Shown one piece after another: positions 8,956-17,569 of a stretch of 35,919 nt of DNA. The stretch covers positions 1 to 35,919 of the forward strand of contig CADEEX010000004.1 of the NCBI GenBank assembly GCA_902826465.1, given 5' to 3'. Below the pieces are notes generated by a model that had not been told where the DNA came from, made no database searches, and saw only the letters and a program-made list of their open reading frames with translations. The stretch is from an uncultured Acidobacteriota bacterium (GTDB lineage: Bacteria; Acidobacteriota; Vicinamibacteria; Vicinamibacterales; CAVVIG01). Position numbers and translations under genes: made by a program. Within the stretch, counting starts at the first letter, position 1. Each line of letters starts with the position of its first letter.

Positions 8956-10056
8956 TCATGCCTCAGTCGACGCATGCTGCGACACGTTGAGCAGCACACC
9001 CATACCGAGCAGATTGATCAGCAGCGACGACCCGCCGCTGCTGACAAACGGCAGCGGAATCCCCTTCGTCGGTGCCAGTCCGAGCACGACGCTCATGTTG
9101 ACGAACGCCTGCACCGCGACCATCGTCGTCAGGCCCAACGCGAGGAACGCGCCGAAGCTGTCCGGGGCGTGAAGCGCGACGCGCAGGCCGCGCCACGCCA
9201 CCACGCAGAAACAGATGACGATCACGGTCGTGCCGATCAGACCCAGTTCTTCAGCGATCACCGCGAAGATGAAGTCGCTGTGGGGCTCGGGCAGATAGAA
9301 CAGCTTCTGCACGCCGTTCATCAGGCCTCGACCTGTCACCCCGCCAGTGCCCACCGCAATCAGCGACTGAATGATCTGAAAACCATCGCCCAGCGGATCG
9401 GCCCAGGGGTCGAGAAACGTCGTCAGTCGTTTCAGACGGTAGGGCGCGCTGATGGCGAGGTAGGCGACGACCGGCAGGATGGCGAGCACGCCAGCCAGTA
9501 AATACGTGTAGCTGAGGCCGGCGGCAAACACCATGACGCCAGCGATGATGGCCAGCGAGACCGAGGTGCCGAAGTCAGGCTCGAGCATGATCAACACGAC
9601 GAAGCCGACCACAACCATCGCGATCGGCGCCAGCGCATAGCTGACCTCGTTGATGCGATGCATGCGCCGTTCGAGCAGCGCCGCCGTGAAGAAGATCGCG
9701 CTCAGCTTGGCCAGTTCCGACGGCTGAATCCCAAGACCGCCGATGCTGAACCACCGCCGGGCATTGTTGATGGGTGAGCTGAACAACACCGCCACCAGGC
9801 ACACGACGACAACGCCCACCGTCGTCCAGATGAACGCCGGGTTGCGGTAGACGCGGTAGTCAACACGCATCACCAGCCAGAGCAGGGCCAGACCGAGCGT
9901 CGCCCACAACGTCTGCTTGATGAGAAACATGTACGGCTGCTGGAATCGCTCCATCGCGACCACCGCAGACGCGCTGTAGACCATGACGATGCTCAGGCCG
10001 ACCAGCAGGATGGTCGCCAGGAACAAGGTTTGGTCGGATTTGAGTTTCTTGGCCAT
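8956..10056 (-). CDS. ftsW: SEDS peptidoglycan glycosyltransferase FtsW
   Basis: Integral membrane SEDS protein that polymerises septal glycan strands from lipid II together with its partner FtsI. The 366 residues contain about ten hydrophobic segments and the SEDS signatures LPEPHSDFIFAVIAEELG (Asp261 region) and PTKGIPLPFVSSGGSS near the C terminus. The N terminus (DQTLFLATILLVGLSIVMVYSAS) fits the first membrane helix. It could formally be RodA, but its place between murD and murG makes FtsW much more likely. It is separated from murD by a 172-base element, so its mRNA may be processed or regulated there. Confidence 0.95.
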   Translation of the reverse strand: MAKKLKSDQTLFLATILLVGLSIVMVYSASAVVAMERFQQPYMFLIKQTLWATLGLALLWLVMRVDYRVYRNPAFIWTTVGVVVVCLVAVLFSSPINNARRWFSIGGLGIQPSELAKLSAIFFTAALLERRMHRINEVSYALAPIAMVVVGFVVLIMLEPDFGTSVSLAIIAGVMVFAAGLSYTYLLAGVLAILPVVAYLAISAPYRLKRLTTFLDPWADPLGDGFQIIQSLIAVGTGGVTGRGLMNGVQKLFYLPEPHSDFIFAVIAEELGLIGTTVIVICFCVVAWRGLRVALHAPDSFGAFLALGLTTMVAVQAFVNMSVVLGLAPTKGIPLPFVSSGGSSLLINLLGMGVLLNVSQHASTEA

Positions 10057-10072
10057 TTCCGCCTATAAAGCT

Positions 10073-10230
10073 CCGCTCACATTCGTCCGACATACTGTGA
10101 GCGGTCAGCAGTCGTCAGTCGGCCTTGGACAAAGGCACCAGCTTCACAGGCCGGGGCAGGCCTGTGTTCCCAGCAGCCAATCCTTCGTCGCGAAAGACCG
10201 ACTGACGACGGCTCACCGCTCACACTCGTC
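10073..10230. repeat. Compound palindromic element in the murD-ftsW gap
   Basis: A 27-base inverted repeat (10096-10122 against 10198-10224) matches at 25 of 27 positions. Between the arms lie three small perfect hairpins: 10122-10136 (5-bp stem), 10145-10166 (8-bp stem CACAGGCC/GGCCTGTG, 6-base loop) and 10184-10194 (4-bp stem). The left edge adds CCGCTCACATTCGTC (10073-10087), which repeats with one mismatch at the right edge (10216-10230), and CCGCTCACA/TGTGAGCGG (10073-10081/10096-10104) is a further perfect inverted repeat. The right edge overlaps the murD stop codon. The layout resembles a REP- or MITE-type non-coding element; no other copy is evident in this window. There is no coding potential that I can support. 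Confidence 0.75.
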
Positions 10231-11599
10231 AGGTTCCAGATTGCGCTCCGCCTTCCTCGATGACGCGCCGCGCCGCATCCCTGAACGCCCGCCCGCGTTC
10301 GGCGTAGTCCTTGAACATGTCGAAACTCGCACACGCGGGCGCCAGCAGCACGACGCCCGCTGGCGCGGCCAACGCATAGGCACGCCGCACGGCATCTTCC
10401 ATCGACCCGCCGCCATGCACCGGCACCACACCTTCAAGAGCCTCCTTTACCAATGGCGCCGCTTCTCCGATGGCGACGACGGCTTTCGCCCTCGCAGCGA
10501 TTGGGCTTCGCAGCTGGCCCAGGTCGCCCCCCTTGAATTTGCCACCGACGATCGCCACCACACCCGAGTCGAAGCTTTCGATCGATCGCCGCGCTGCGTC
10601 GACGTTGGTCGCCTTCGAGTCGTTCACGAATCGCACACCACCACGAACGCCCACCAGTTCCATCGCGTGCTCGAGCCCCCGAAACCCTTCGACCGCGGCG
10701 GTCATCGCCTCCGATGACACAGCCGCGAGCGTCGCGACCGCGGCGGCCGCCATCACGTCGTCGACCAGGTGCGGGCCGAGCAACTGAATTGCCGCCAGCG
10801 GCACCAGTGGCTTGACCCCCAGACCCCGCTGCACGATCCAGCCGTCCTCGATCACCGTGCCGACAGCCAGCGGCTGGTGCCGCGAGAACTGACGCCGATG
10901 CGCCCGGGTCCGCGACGCCAGAGCGACCGCGGCCGGATCGTCGGCATTGACGATCGACCAGTCGTCGCCGGTCTGGTTCTCGAAGATTCTGGCCTTGGCC
11001 TGCCCATACGCCTCCTCACTCGGGTGACGATCGAGATGATCGGGCGAAATGTTCATCAACACCGCAATCCACGGATGAAACGTGTCGATCGCTTCCAGCT
11101 GAAAGCTGCTGGCCTCGACGACGTGAAGCGACTGCGTGGTCGAGGCCTCCACCTGTGCGCTGAGCGGCGCGCCGAAATTGCCGCCCACCGTCACGTGATA
11201 CCCCGCCGCCTGCAGCATGCGCCCTGTCAGCGCCGTGGTGGTCGACTTGCCTTTAGTCCCAGTAATGGCGATGACCCGTCCCTGTAACCACCGCGACGCC
11301 AGCTCCATCTCGCCGATCACGGGCACACCGCGCGCCCGCGCGGCCGCGATGGCCGGCATCTCCAACGGCACGCCCGGACTCACGACGATCAAGTCGGCGC
11401 TGGCGAAACCAGCCGGCTCGTGACCACCCAGTTCCAGCTCGACCCCCCTCGCCATCAGCTGATCGGCGCCCTCGACGACTTTCCGACTTTCAGAGAGCCT
11501 GACGCGCGCGCCCTTTTTCAGGAGCAGGTCGGTGGCCGCGATGCCGCTTCTTGCGGCGCCCACCACCGTCACGCGCTGACCTTCGACGCTGAAACTCAC
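10229..11599 (-). CDS. murD: UDP-N-acetylmuramoyl-L-alanine--D-glutamate ligase
   Basis: ATP-dependent ligase adding D-Glu to UDP-MurNAc-L-Ala in the cytosol. Motifs are the N-terminal TVVGAARSGIAA, the P-loop GTKGKSTTT (114-122), VVEASSFQLE, SPDHLDRH, NDSKATNVDA and the terminal LLAPACASFDMFKDYAERGRAF. Length 456 is normal. The start is GTG at 11599, 22 bases after mraY, with AGGA about 11 bases upstream. Its stop codon lies in the edge of the palindromic element that separates it from ftsW. Confidence 0.97.
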   Translation of the reverse strand: MSFSVEGQRVTVVGAARSGIAATDLLLKKGARVRLSESRKVVEGADQLMARGVELELGGHEPAGFASADLIVVSPGVPLEMPAIAAARARGVPVIGEMELASRWLQGRVIAITGTKGKSTTTALTGRMLQAAGYHVTVGGNFGAPLSAQVEASTTQSLHVVEASSFQLEAIDTFHPWIAVLMNISPDHLDRHPSEEAYGQAKARIFENQTGDDWSIVNADDPAAVALASRTRAHRRQFSRHQPLAVGTVIEDGWIVQRGLGVKPLVPLAAIQLLGPHLVDDVMAAAAVATLAAVSSEAMTAAVEGFRGLEHAMELVGVRGGVRFVNDSKATNVDAARRSIESFDSGVVAIVGGKFKGGDLGQLRSPIAARAKAVVAIGEAAPLVKEALEGVVPVHGGGSMEDAVRRAYALAAPAGVVLLAPACASFDMFKDYAERGRAFRDAARRVIEEGGAQSGT

Positions 11600-11621
11600 G
11601 CCGTGCCGCTTCCTCTCCCTG

Positions 11622-12710
11622 TCACCGCAGCTTGAGTGTCGTCAGACTCATCAGCGCACAGAGAATGGCGGCGATCACAAAACGGGTAATGACCTTGGGT
11701 TCGCTCCATCCACTTAACTCGAAGTGGTGATGGAGCGGCGCCATGCGAAAGATGCGCTTGCCACCCGTGGCCTTGAAATACGAAATCTGCAGCAGCACCG
11801 ACAGTGCTTCGGCGACGAACACACCACCGACAATGCCGAACAACAGTTCCTGCTTGATCAGGATGGCGACCGTCCCAAGCGCGGCACCGAGCGCCAGCGA
11901 TCCGACGTCGCCCATGAAGATCTCTGCGGGATATGAGTTGAACCACAGGAACCCGAGCGAGGCGCCGACCAGCGCTCCGCAAAAGACCGTCAGCTCGCCC
12001 GATTGCGGGAAACGCACGATCAGCAGGTAGTCGGCCAGCATGCGATGGCCGGTCACATACGCCAATGCCGTGTAGGCAGCGGCGGCGATCGCAAACGTGC
12101 TGATGGCGAGGCCGTCGAGGCCGTCGGTAAAGTTCACGGCGTTGGTAATCGACACCAGCATGAACACCGCGAACGGCAAGTACCACCAGCCCAGTTCCGG
12201 AATCAGCCGCTTGAAGAACGGAAAAATCAGTCGCGTGTTGTAGGCGCCACTCTGCGCGAGATACAGCAGCACGAGGCCGACTGCCGTCGCGACCACGATT
12301 TGCCACCCCATCTTGTAACGAGGACGCAGTCCGTGATGGTTGCGACGCGTCAGCTTGAGATAGTCGTCGGCGAAGCCGACCGCGCCGAACAGCGTCGTCG
12401 ACAGCATGGCGATCCAGATGTACGGGTTGTCCAGCTTCGCCCACAACAGCGTCGGCGTGAGCGCGGCCACGAGAATCAGCAGCCCCCCCATCGTCGGCGT
12501 GCCGGCCTTGGTCTTGTGACTCTGTGGACCCTCCAGCCGGATCACCTGGCCGATCTGGAATTCCCGCAGCTTGCGAATCAGGATTGGCCCGCAGACCAGG
12601 CTGATGGCAAACGCCGAGAGGCTCGCGGCGGCGGTCCGGAACGTGATGTATTGCACAACGTTCAGCGCCGAGAACCGGTCGTGCAGCGGAAAGAGCAGGT
12701 GATACAGCAT
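11622..12710 (-). CDS. mraY: Phospho-N-acetylmuramoyl-pentapeptide-transferase
   Basis: Polytopic membrane enzyme that transfers phospho-MurNAc-pentapeptide to undecaprenyl phosphate, making lipid I. It shows the paired catalytic aspartates FADDYLK (Asp115-Asp116), NFTDGLDG (193-200), FMGDVGSLALG and the histidine motif MAPLHHHFE. About ten membrane helices and 362 residues match the family. It directly follows murE with a 5-base gap, leaving no room for the murF gene that usually lies between them. Confidence 0.97.
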   Translation of the reverse strand: MLYHLLFPLHDRFSALNVVQYITFRTAAASLSAFAISLVCGPILIRKLREFQIGQVIRLEGPQSHKTKAGTPTMGGLLILVAALTPTLLWAKLDNPYIWIAMLSTTLFGAVGFADDYLKLTRRNHHGLRPRYKMGWQIVVATAVGLVLLYLAQSGAYNTRLIFPFFKRLIPELGWWYLPFAVFMLVSITNAVNFTDGLDGLAISTFAIAAAAYTALAYVTGHRMLADYLLIVRFPQSGELTVFCGALVGASLGFLWFNSYPAEIFMGDVGSLALGAALGTVAILIKQELLFGIVGGVFVAEALSVLLQISYFKATGGKRIFRMAPLHHHFELSGWSEPKVITRFVIAAILCALMSLTTLKLR

Positions 12711-12715
12711 TCCAG

Positions 12716-14230
12716 TTACACGACACCGGAATTGCTACGTTTGATGGCGAGCGCTTCCCGCGCCACCGCCACATCGTCGAACGGCAGCACCTGACTGCCG
12801 ATGACCTGGTACTTCTCGTGCCCCTTGCCGGCAAGCAGCACCAGGTCGCCGGCGCGCGCGGTGTCGATGGCCTTCGCGATCGCGTCGCGGCGGTCGACGA
12901 CGGTCAGGATCCGCTGGGCGGTGTCACGCCTCGTGTCCGCCGTAATGCCGCGCTGCACCTCTTCGATGATCCGGGCAGGGTCCTCGCTACGCGGGTTGTC
13001 GGACGTGATGACGATCAGGTCGCTCAGCCGCCCGGCCACGGCGCCCATCAGCGGACGCTTGGTACGATCGCGATCGCCACCGCAACCAAAGACGGTGATG
13101 AGTCGCCCTTCTGCCAGCGGACGCGCCGTTTCCAGGAGGTTCCTGAGCGCGTCGTCGGTATGGGCATAGTCGACGACCACGGTGACGTCGTCTTTCGGGC
13201 CGGAGACGACCTGAAAGCGTCCGGGCACACCGTCAAGTGCGGTGATGCCCGATTCGATCTCATCGAACGACAACCCCAGCGCCGTTGCCGTCGCCACCGC
13301 GGCGAGGATGTTGTAGACATTGGGGCGGCCGACCAGCGACGACCGCACGTGCAACGTACCGCGCGGCGTACGAATGTCGAAACGCAGTCCGTCCAGCGAG
13401 AACGACAGCGGTCCCGTCGTGATGTCGGCGGGGCGGTTGATGGCGTAGGTGACCGGACGACCGGCCATCTCGACAAGCGTTGCGCCGCGGGGATCGTCGA
13501 GATTGATCAGGCTCGGCGCATCGCGCGGGAGCATCTCGAACAATCGGCGTTTGGCCTGGAAGTAGGCCTCCATGTCTTCGTGGAAGTCGAGATGATCTCG
13601 CGTCAGGTTCGTGAAGACGCCGGCGGCGAACGTCATCCCGGCGACGCGCTGGAGCGAGAGCGCGTGCGAGGACACCTCCATCGCACAGGCCCCGCAACCA
13701 CGATCCACCATGTCGCGGAGCAGGGCCTGAACGTCGGGCGCCTCCGGCGTGGTGTGCGTGGCTTCGCGCACTTCCTGGCCGACGCGATTCCCCACCGTAC
13801 CGAGCAAGCCGCACGGCGCACCGGATGCCTCGAAGATCGCGGCGATCAAGTGCGCGGTCGTCGTCTTGCCATTGGTCCCGGTGACACCGATGACGCGCAT
13901 TTCTCGACTTGGATGCCCGGCGAATTCCGCGGCGATATGAGCCAGCGCCAGCCTCGTGTCGTTCACCGACGCCCAGGCCACTCGACTGTCGGCCGGCCGT
14001 GGCGAGGTCGAGACGATGCCGATGGCACCGCGGTCGATGGCCTGTTGGGCGAACGCTGCGCCGTCGACGTGCTGGCCCTTGAGCGCGACGAAGACGTGGC
14101 CGGGCTGCACGCGTCGCGAGTCATAGCTCACGCCCGTGAGCGGCTCTGAAAGCGACAGCGCGTCGTCCTCCGCACGCAGACGGAGCAGTCCGTGGGTGCG
14201 CAGCGCCGAAAGCAGATCGGTCCAGGTCAT
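12716..14230 (-). CDS. murE: UDP-MurNAc-L-Ala-D-Glu--meso-diaminopimelate ligase
   Basis: ATP-dependent ligase adding the third stem residue. The P-loop GTNGKTTT is at about 118-125; the carbamylated-lysine region reads AKRRLFE; SDNPRSEDP carries the DNPR motif typical of enzymes using meso-diaminopimelate rather than lysine. Other markers are HTTPEAPD and DYAHTDDALRNLL. The reading frame extends 18 codons upstream, but the ATG at 14230 overlaps the ftsI stop as ATGA and begins the normal N terminus (MTWTDLL), giving 504 residues. No good ribosome site precedes it, as expected for coupled translation. Confidence 0.96.
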   Translation of the reverse strand: MTWTDLLSALRTHGLLRLRAEDDALSLSEPLTGVSYDSRRVQPGHVFVALKGQHVDGAAFAQQAIDRGAIGIVSTSPRPADSRVAWASVNDTRLALAHIAAEFAGHPSREMRVIGVTGTNGKTTTAHLIAAIFEASGAPCGLLGTVGNRVGQEVREATHTTPEAPDVQALLRDMVDRGCGACAMEVSSHALSLQRVAGMTFAAGVFTNLTRDHLDFHEDMEAYFQAKRRLFEMLPRDAPSLINLDDPRGATLVEMAGRPVTYAINRPADITTGPLSFSLDGLRFDIRTPRGTLHVRSSLVGRPNVYNILAAVATATALGLSFDEIESGITALDGVPGRFQVVSGPKDDVTVVVDYAHTDDALRNLLETARPLAEGRLITVFGCGGDRDRTKRPLMGAVAGRLSDLIVITSDNPRSEDPARIIEEVQRGITADTRRDTAQRILTVVDRRDAIAKAIDTARAGDLVLLAGKGHEKYQVIGSQVLPFDDVAVAREALAIKRSNSGVV

Positions 14231-16296
14231 GGCTGGCTGGCCGCGCTCTGACGAATCGGGCCACGCGCCAGCACGAGCCGGCACTCGGTGCCTTCGGCCA
14301 GCGGCTCGCCTGCCGCCGGCTGCTGCGATACCACGAAGCCGTCGCCTGACAACCGCGCCGACATCCCCACCTTGACGAGCTTGCGGGTGGCCTCGCGGGC
14401 ACTGAGCCCGTACAGATTCGGCACCGTGCCCGGGGTATCAGCCACGGCAGGGGTCGCGATTGTTTCGTCGACCCTCGCGATCAGGTTCGGCGACGGCACG
14501 CTGGCGTCGGCGCGCGCGACGACGACCGGCGGCGCCGGGTTGACGGTCGGAGCCACGCCTTGATAGCGAAGCGTCGCTTCGGCAATGCGCCGGAAGATTG
14601 GCGCCGACACGGGCCCACCGAAGTGGCCATTTGGTCCTCGCGGCGCATCGAGCATCACGACGATCGTCACTGCCGGATCGTTGGCGGGCAGGAACCCGGC
14701 AAACGACGCGTAGGTATCGCTCGAGTAGCGTCCGTTGAGCAGCTTGTTGGCCGTACCGGTCTTGCCGGCGATGGTGTAGCCGGGAATCTGCGCCAGCGTT
14801 GCAGTGCCACGTTCGACGACCTGCTCCATAATCGTCGTCATGGTCGCGGCGGTCTTCACCGAGATCGCCCGACGCAGGGTCTTGGGTTTCACTTCGTAGC
14901 GCCGGCCATTGCGATAGGCGGCTCGGACGACCCTGGGTTCGATGAATTCACCGCCATTGGCCACGGCACTGAACGCCGTCGCCATCTGCAATGGGGTGAC
15001 GCCGACCTGATAGCCCATCGAGACCGAGGCCAGCGCGCTATCGGTCCACTTCGCGCGATCCCACACAATACCTGGGCTCTCACCGGGAAAGTCCGGGGAA
15101 ATCGGACGGCCGAATCCGAAACGCTGGACGTAGTCGCTCAGGCGATCGGTACCGAGCTTGAAGCCGATGCGGATCGCGCCAACGTTGCTCGACTTGACAA
15201 TCACATCCGTGAACGACAGCACGCCGTAGTCGTGCGTGTCGGTCACGAGTCGGGCACCGATGTTGATGTGGCCGCCACTGGCGTCGATCATGCTGTCGAG
15301 CGGCATCGCCTTCTCTTCGAGCGCGGCGGACGCCGTGACGATCTTGAATGTCGAGCCGGGCTCATAGAGGTCCTGGACGGCGCGATTGCGGCGTGCCGAC
15401 TCCGACGCGGCGCGATAGTCGTTGGGATCAAACGTCGGCTCGTTGGCCATCGCGAGGATCTCGCCGCTGCGCGGATCCATGATCACGACGCTGCCACCGA
15501 TGGCGCGATTCTCCAGCACGCCCGCGCGCAACTCACGTTCAGCGATGTGCTGCAGGTACTCGTCGAGGGTCAGCTCGATGGTGGAGCCGGTCGTCGGTGC
15601 CTTCTCGAGCCTGTTGAACGCGTGATGACGGGCATCCGTCGACACGATCGCCTGCCCATCCTTGCCGCGGATCTGCGAGTCGTACGCGGCCTCGGTGCCG
15701 CCCAGACCGCGATTCTCGATGCCAACGTAGCCAATGACATGCGCCGCCAGCGAACCCTTCGGGAAGAAGCGGCGGCTCTCTTTCAACGTGCCGATGCCTT
15801 CGAGCGCGAGCGCCTTGACGCGCGCGGCCTGGTCGTCGGCGACCTGACGCCGGACGTAGGCGAAGCTCTTGCCGTTCCTGAACCGCTCGATCAGCTCCTG
15901 ACGTTCCTTGGCCGAGCAGTCGCGAAATGCGGCGCACAGCTTGGCGACCGTGTTCACCGGATCGGCGATCTCATTCGGCACCGCCACGATGGAATCGGCA
16001 TCCACGCTGGTCGCCAGCACCCGGCCACGACGGTCGAGGATGTCTCCACGCTTGGCCGGCAGCTTCTTGGTGTTCGACTGCTGACGGGTCGCACGGTCCA
16101 CGAGTTCGTCGTGCTGGAGCACCTGCAGGTGTACCAGCCGCCCCTCGATGATGATCGCCCACGCCATGAGAATCACGGCGGCGACGCTGAGGCGACGCTT
16201 CATCGTCTGACGCCAGCCTGCCGGCGCAGCCACGCTGGTGCGCTCCACGGTGTGGGGCGTGTGGCGGTTCACCGCCTGTCGCAACCGCTCGATCAC
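14227..16296 (-). CDS. ftsI: Septal transpeptidase FtsI (PBP3) with a PASTA domain
   Basis: Class B penicillin-binding protein that cross-links septal peptidoglycan in partnership with FtsW. Order: cytoplasmic tail (1-33), one membrane helix (about 34-51), dimerisation domain, and the transpeptidase domain with the three active-site motifs EPGSTFK (nucleophile Ser315, Lys318), SSN (369-371) and KTGT (512-515). A linker rich in Pro, Ala and Val leads to one C-terminal PASTA domain (about 623-678). At 689 residues it is longer than E. coli FtsI because of this tail. The start is GTG at 16296, overlapping the ftsL stop as GTGA. A PASTA-bearing class B PBP can resemble sporulation SpoVD, but the locus supports FtsI. 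Confidence 0.95.
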   Translation of the reverse strand: MIERLRQAVNRHTPHTVERTSVAAPAGWRQTMKRRLSVAAVILMAWAIIIEGRLVHLQVLQHDELVDRATRQQSNTKKLPAKRGDILDRRGRVLATSVDADSIVAVPNEIADPVNTVAKLCAAFRDCSAKERQELIERFRNGKSFAYVRRQVADDQAARVKALALEGIGTLKESRRFFPKGSLAAHVIGYVGIENRGLGGTEAAYDSQIRGKDGQAIVSTDARHHAFNRLEKAPTTGSTIELTLDEYLQHIAERELRAGVLENRAIGGSVVIMDPRSGEILAMANEPTFDPNDYRAASESARRNRAVQDLYEPGSTFKIVTASAALEEKAMPLDSMIDASGGHINIGARLVTDTHDYGVLSFTDVIVKSSNVGAIRIGFKLGTDRLSDYVQRFGFGRPISPDFPGESPGIVWDRAKWTDSALASVSMGYQVGVTPLQMATAFSAVANGGEFIEPRVVRAAYRNGRRYEVKPKTLRRAISVKTAATMTTIMEQVVERGTATLAQIPGYTIAGKTGTANKLLNGRYSSDTYASFAGFLPANDPAVTIVVMLDAPRGPNGHFGGPVSAPIFRRIAEATLRYQGVAPTVNPAPPVVVARADASVPSPNLIARVDETIATPAVADTPGTVPNLYGLSAREATRKLVKVGMSARLSGDGFVVSQQPAAGEPLAEGTECRLVLARGPIRQSAASQP

Positions 16297-16682
16297 CGGC
16301 GTGCCACCACAGAGCGGGCCGGAGGATCGGCCGGAACGACGCGTTCGATGACGATCGCCTCTTCGCGCGACGGCGAGACCATGTGCAACTTGTCGATGGC
16401 AATCCGCTCGATGCGCTGCGGCGACCGCAGCGTTTCGATCTCCAGCCGCAGACGACGGGCGGTCTCTTCTTCGACGGCCATCTGTTTCTGCAGCTCTTCA
16501 AGTCGATAACCGTGGCGGATGAACTCGAAGTGCCGGCCGGCCCAGAACAACAGCATCAAAACCAGCGCCGCCGCGACACCGACCGATTTCCACAAGCCGC
16601 GCTGACGTGCTTCGTCCACTTCGCGAACGATCGGATTGTTACGAACGTCCTTCTTGATCGCGTATTCGAAGGATTCAGCCAT
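16293..16682 (-). CDS. ftsL: Cell division protein FtsL
   Basis: Small bitopic divisome protein (129 residues) that forms a complex with FtsB/FtsQ and activates FtsWI. It has a charged N terminus, one membrane helix (about 31-49), a heptad-like coiled-coil region (about 59-86, LEELQKQMAVEEETARRLRL) and the segment SPQRIERIAIDKLHMVSP, typical of FtsL. The tail is Pro/Arg-rich. Sequence similarity in this family is low, so the call rests on topology and on its place between rsmH and ftsI. ATG overlaps the rsmH stop by one base (TGATG). Confidence 0.88.
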   Translation of the reverse strand: MAESFEYAIKKDVRNNPIVREVDEARQRGLWKSVGVAAALVLMLLFWAGRHFEFIRHGYRLEELQKQMAVEEETARRLRLEIETLRSPQRIERIAIDKLHMVSPSREEAIVIERVVPADPPARSVVARR

Positions 16683-17569
16683 CAGGCCACCCGTTCGGCG
16701 GCGCGAAGCTTGGCGCTCCGGGCGCGCGGATTGAGGTCGAGTTCGGCGTCGCTGGCGGTGATCGGCTTCTTGGTCAGCACGGTGATCGCGACATCGCTCC
16801 CCTGCTGGAGCGCCCGCAACGTGTGCTTGACGATGCGGTCTTCGAGGGAGTGGAAACTGATCGCCACGAACCGCCCGCCCACCACCAGGCGGCGCATCAT
16901 GGCTTCGATGAAGCGATCGAGACCTTCAAGTTCGCGATTGACCCAGATCCGCAGTGCCTGGAAGGTGCGCGTCGCCGGATCGATTCGCTGGTAGCCACGG
17001 TGCGGCACGGCGCGGCGGACGATCGTCGCCAGACGGCCGGTCGTCTCGATTGGCGCATCGGCTCGCGCGTCGATAATGGCGCGGGCGATACGCCGCGAGA
17101 AGCGTTCCTCCCCGAAGGTGTAGATCGCGTCGGCCAGCTCACGCTCGCCTGCGGTGGCGACCAGATCTGCGGCCGTCGGCCCCTCGGTCGTATTCATCCG
17201 CATGTCGAGCGCATCGTCACGAAGAAAGCTGAAGCCGCGGCCGGCCATGTCGAGTTGCATCGACGACACGCCAAGATCCGCAAGCCCACCGTCGATCTGC
17301 CCGACACCACGGGCGTCGAGTACATCGTCGAGCGAGCGATAGTCCGCGTGCACCAGCTCGACCCGATCGGCCCACGGCGCCAGCGTTTCCCTGGCCATGG
17401 CCAGCGCGTTGACGTCGCGATCGAAGCCGATCACCCGCGACGCCCCGGCTTCGAGCAACGCGCGGGTGTGACCGCCGAGGCCGACCGTGCAATCGATGTA
17501 CAGTCCACCGCGAGCCGGCCGCAGATAGAACAGCGTTTCGGCGGGCAGCACGGAGACATGGGCGCTCAA
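16682..17569 (-). CDS. rsmH: 16S rRNA (cytosine(1402)-N4)-methyltransferase RsmH
   Basis: S-adenosylmethionine-dependent methyltransferase acting on C1402 of 16S rRNA (formerly MraW). Motifs include the SAM-binding DCTVGLGGHT (26-35), GFDRDVNAL (48-56), DLGVSSMQLD, VAISFHSLEDRIVK and the C-terminal NPRARSAKLRAAE. Length 295 is near typical. The start is TTG at 17569: it overlaps the mraZ stop as TTGA, and places the family's N-terminal HxxVL stretch (HVSVLPAE) at residue 4. No in-frame ATG lies near. Confidence 0.96.
   Translation of the reverse strand: MSAHVSVLPAETLFYLRPARGGLYIDCTVGLGGHTRALLEAGASRVIGFDRDVNALAMARETLAPWADRVELVHADYRSLDDVLDARGVGQIDGGLADLGVSSMQLDMAGRGFSFLRDDALDMRMNTTEGPTAADLVATAGERELADAIYTFGEERFSRRIARAIIDARADAPIETTGRLATIVRRAVPHRGYQRIDPATRTFQALRIWVNRELEGLDRFIEAMMRRLVVGGRFVAISFHSLEDRIVKHTLRALQQGSDVAITVLTKKPITASDAELDLNPRARSAKLRAAERVA

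Noticed and set aside
10073-10230. CRISPR-like repeat or small coding gene in the murD-ftsW gap
   Set aside because: There are inverted repeats and one end repeat, not regularly spaced direct repeats, and no frame there has a start with a ribosome site.
11596-12834. 412-codon - strand frame over mraY, first considered as a murF remnant
   Set aside because: It is mraY in another frame; no MurF motif (no GxxGKT P-loop) occurs.
12818-14149. 443-codon + strand open frame opposite murE
   Set aside because: Shadow of murE; low-complexity His/Arg/Asp translation with no family features.
14231-14284. Upstream start of murE at 14284
   Set aside because: The extra 18 residues lie over the ftsI PASTA tail; ATG at 14230 forms the ATGA overlap and the usual N terminus.
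14560-16509. 649-codon + strand open frame opposite ftsI and ftsL
   Set aside because: Antisense to ftsI with all catalytic motifs on the - strand; no recognisable domain or ribosome site.
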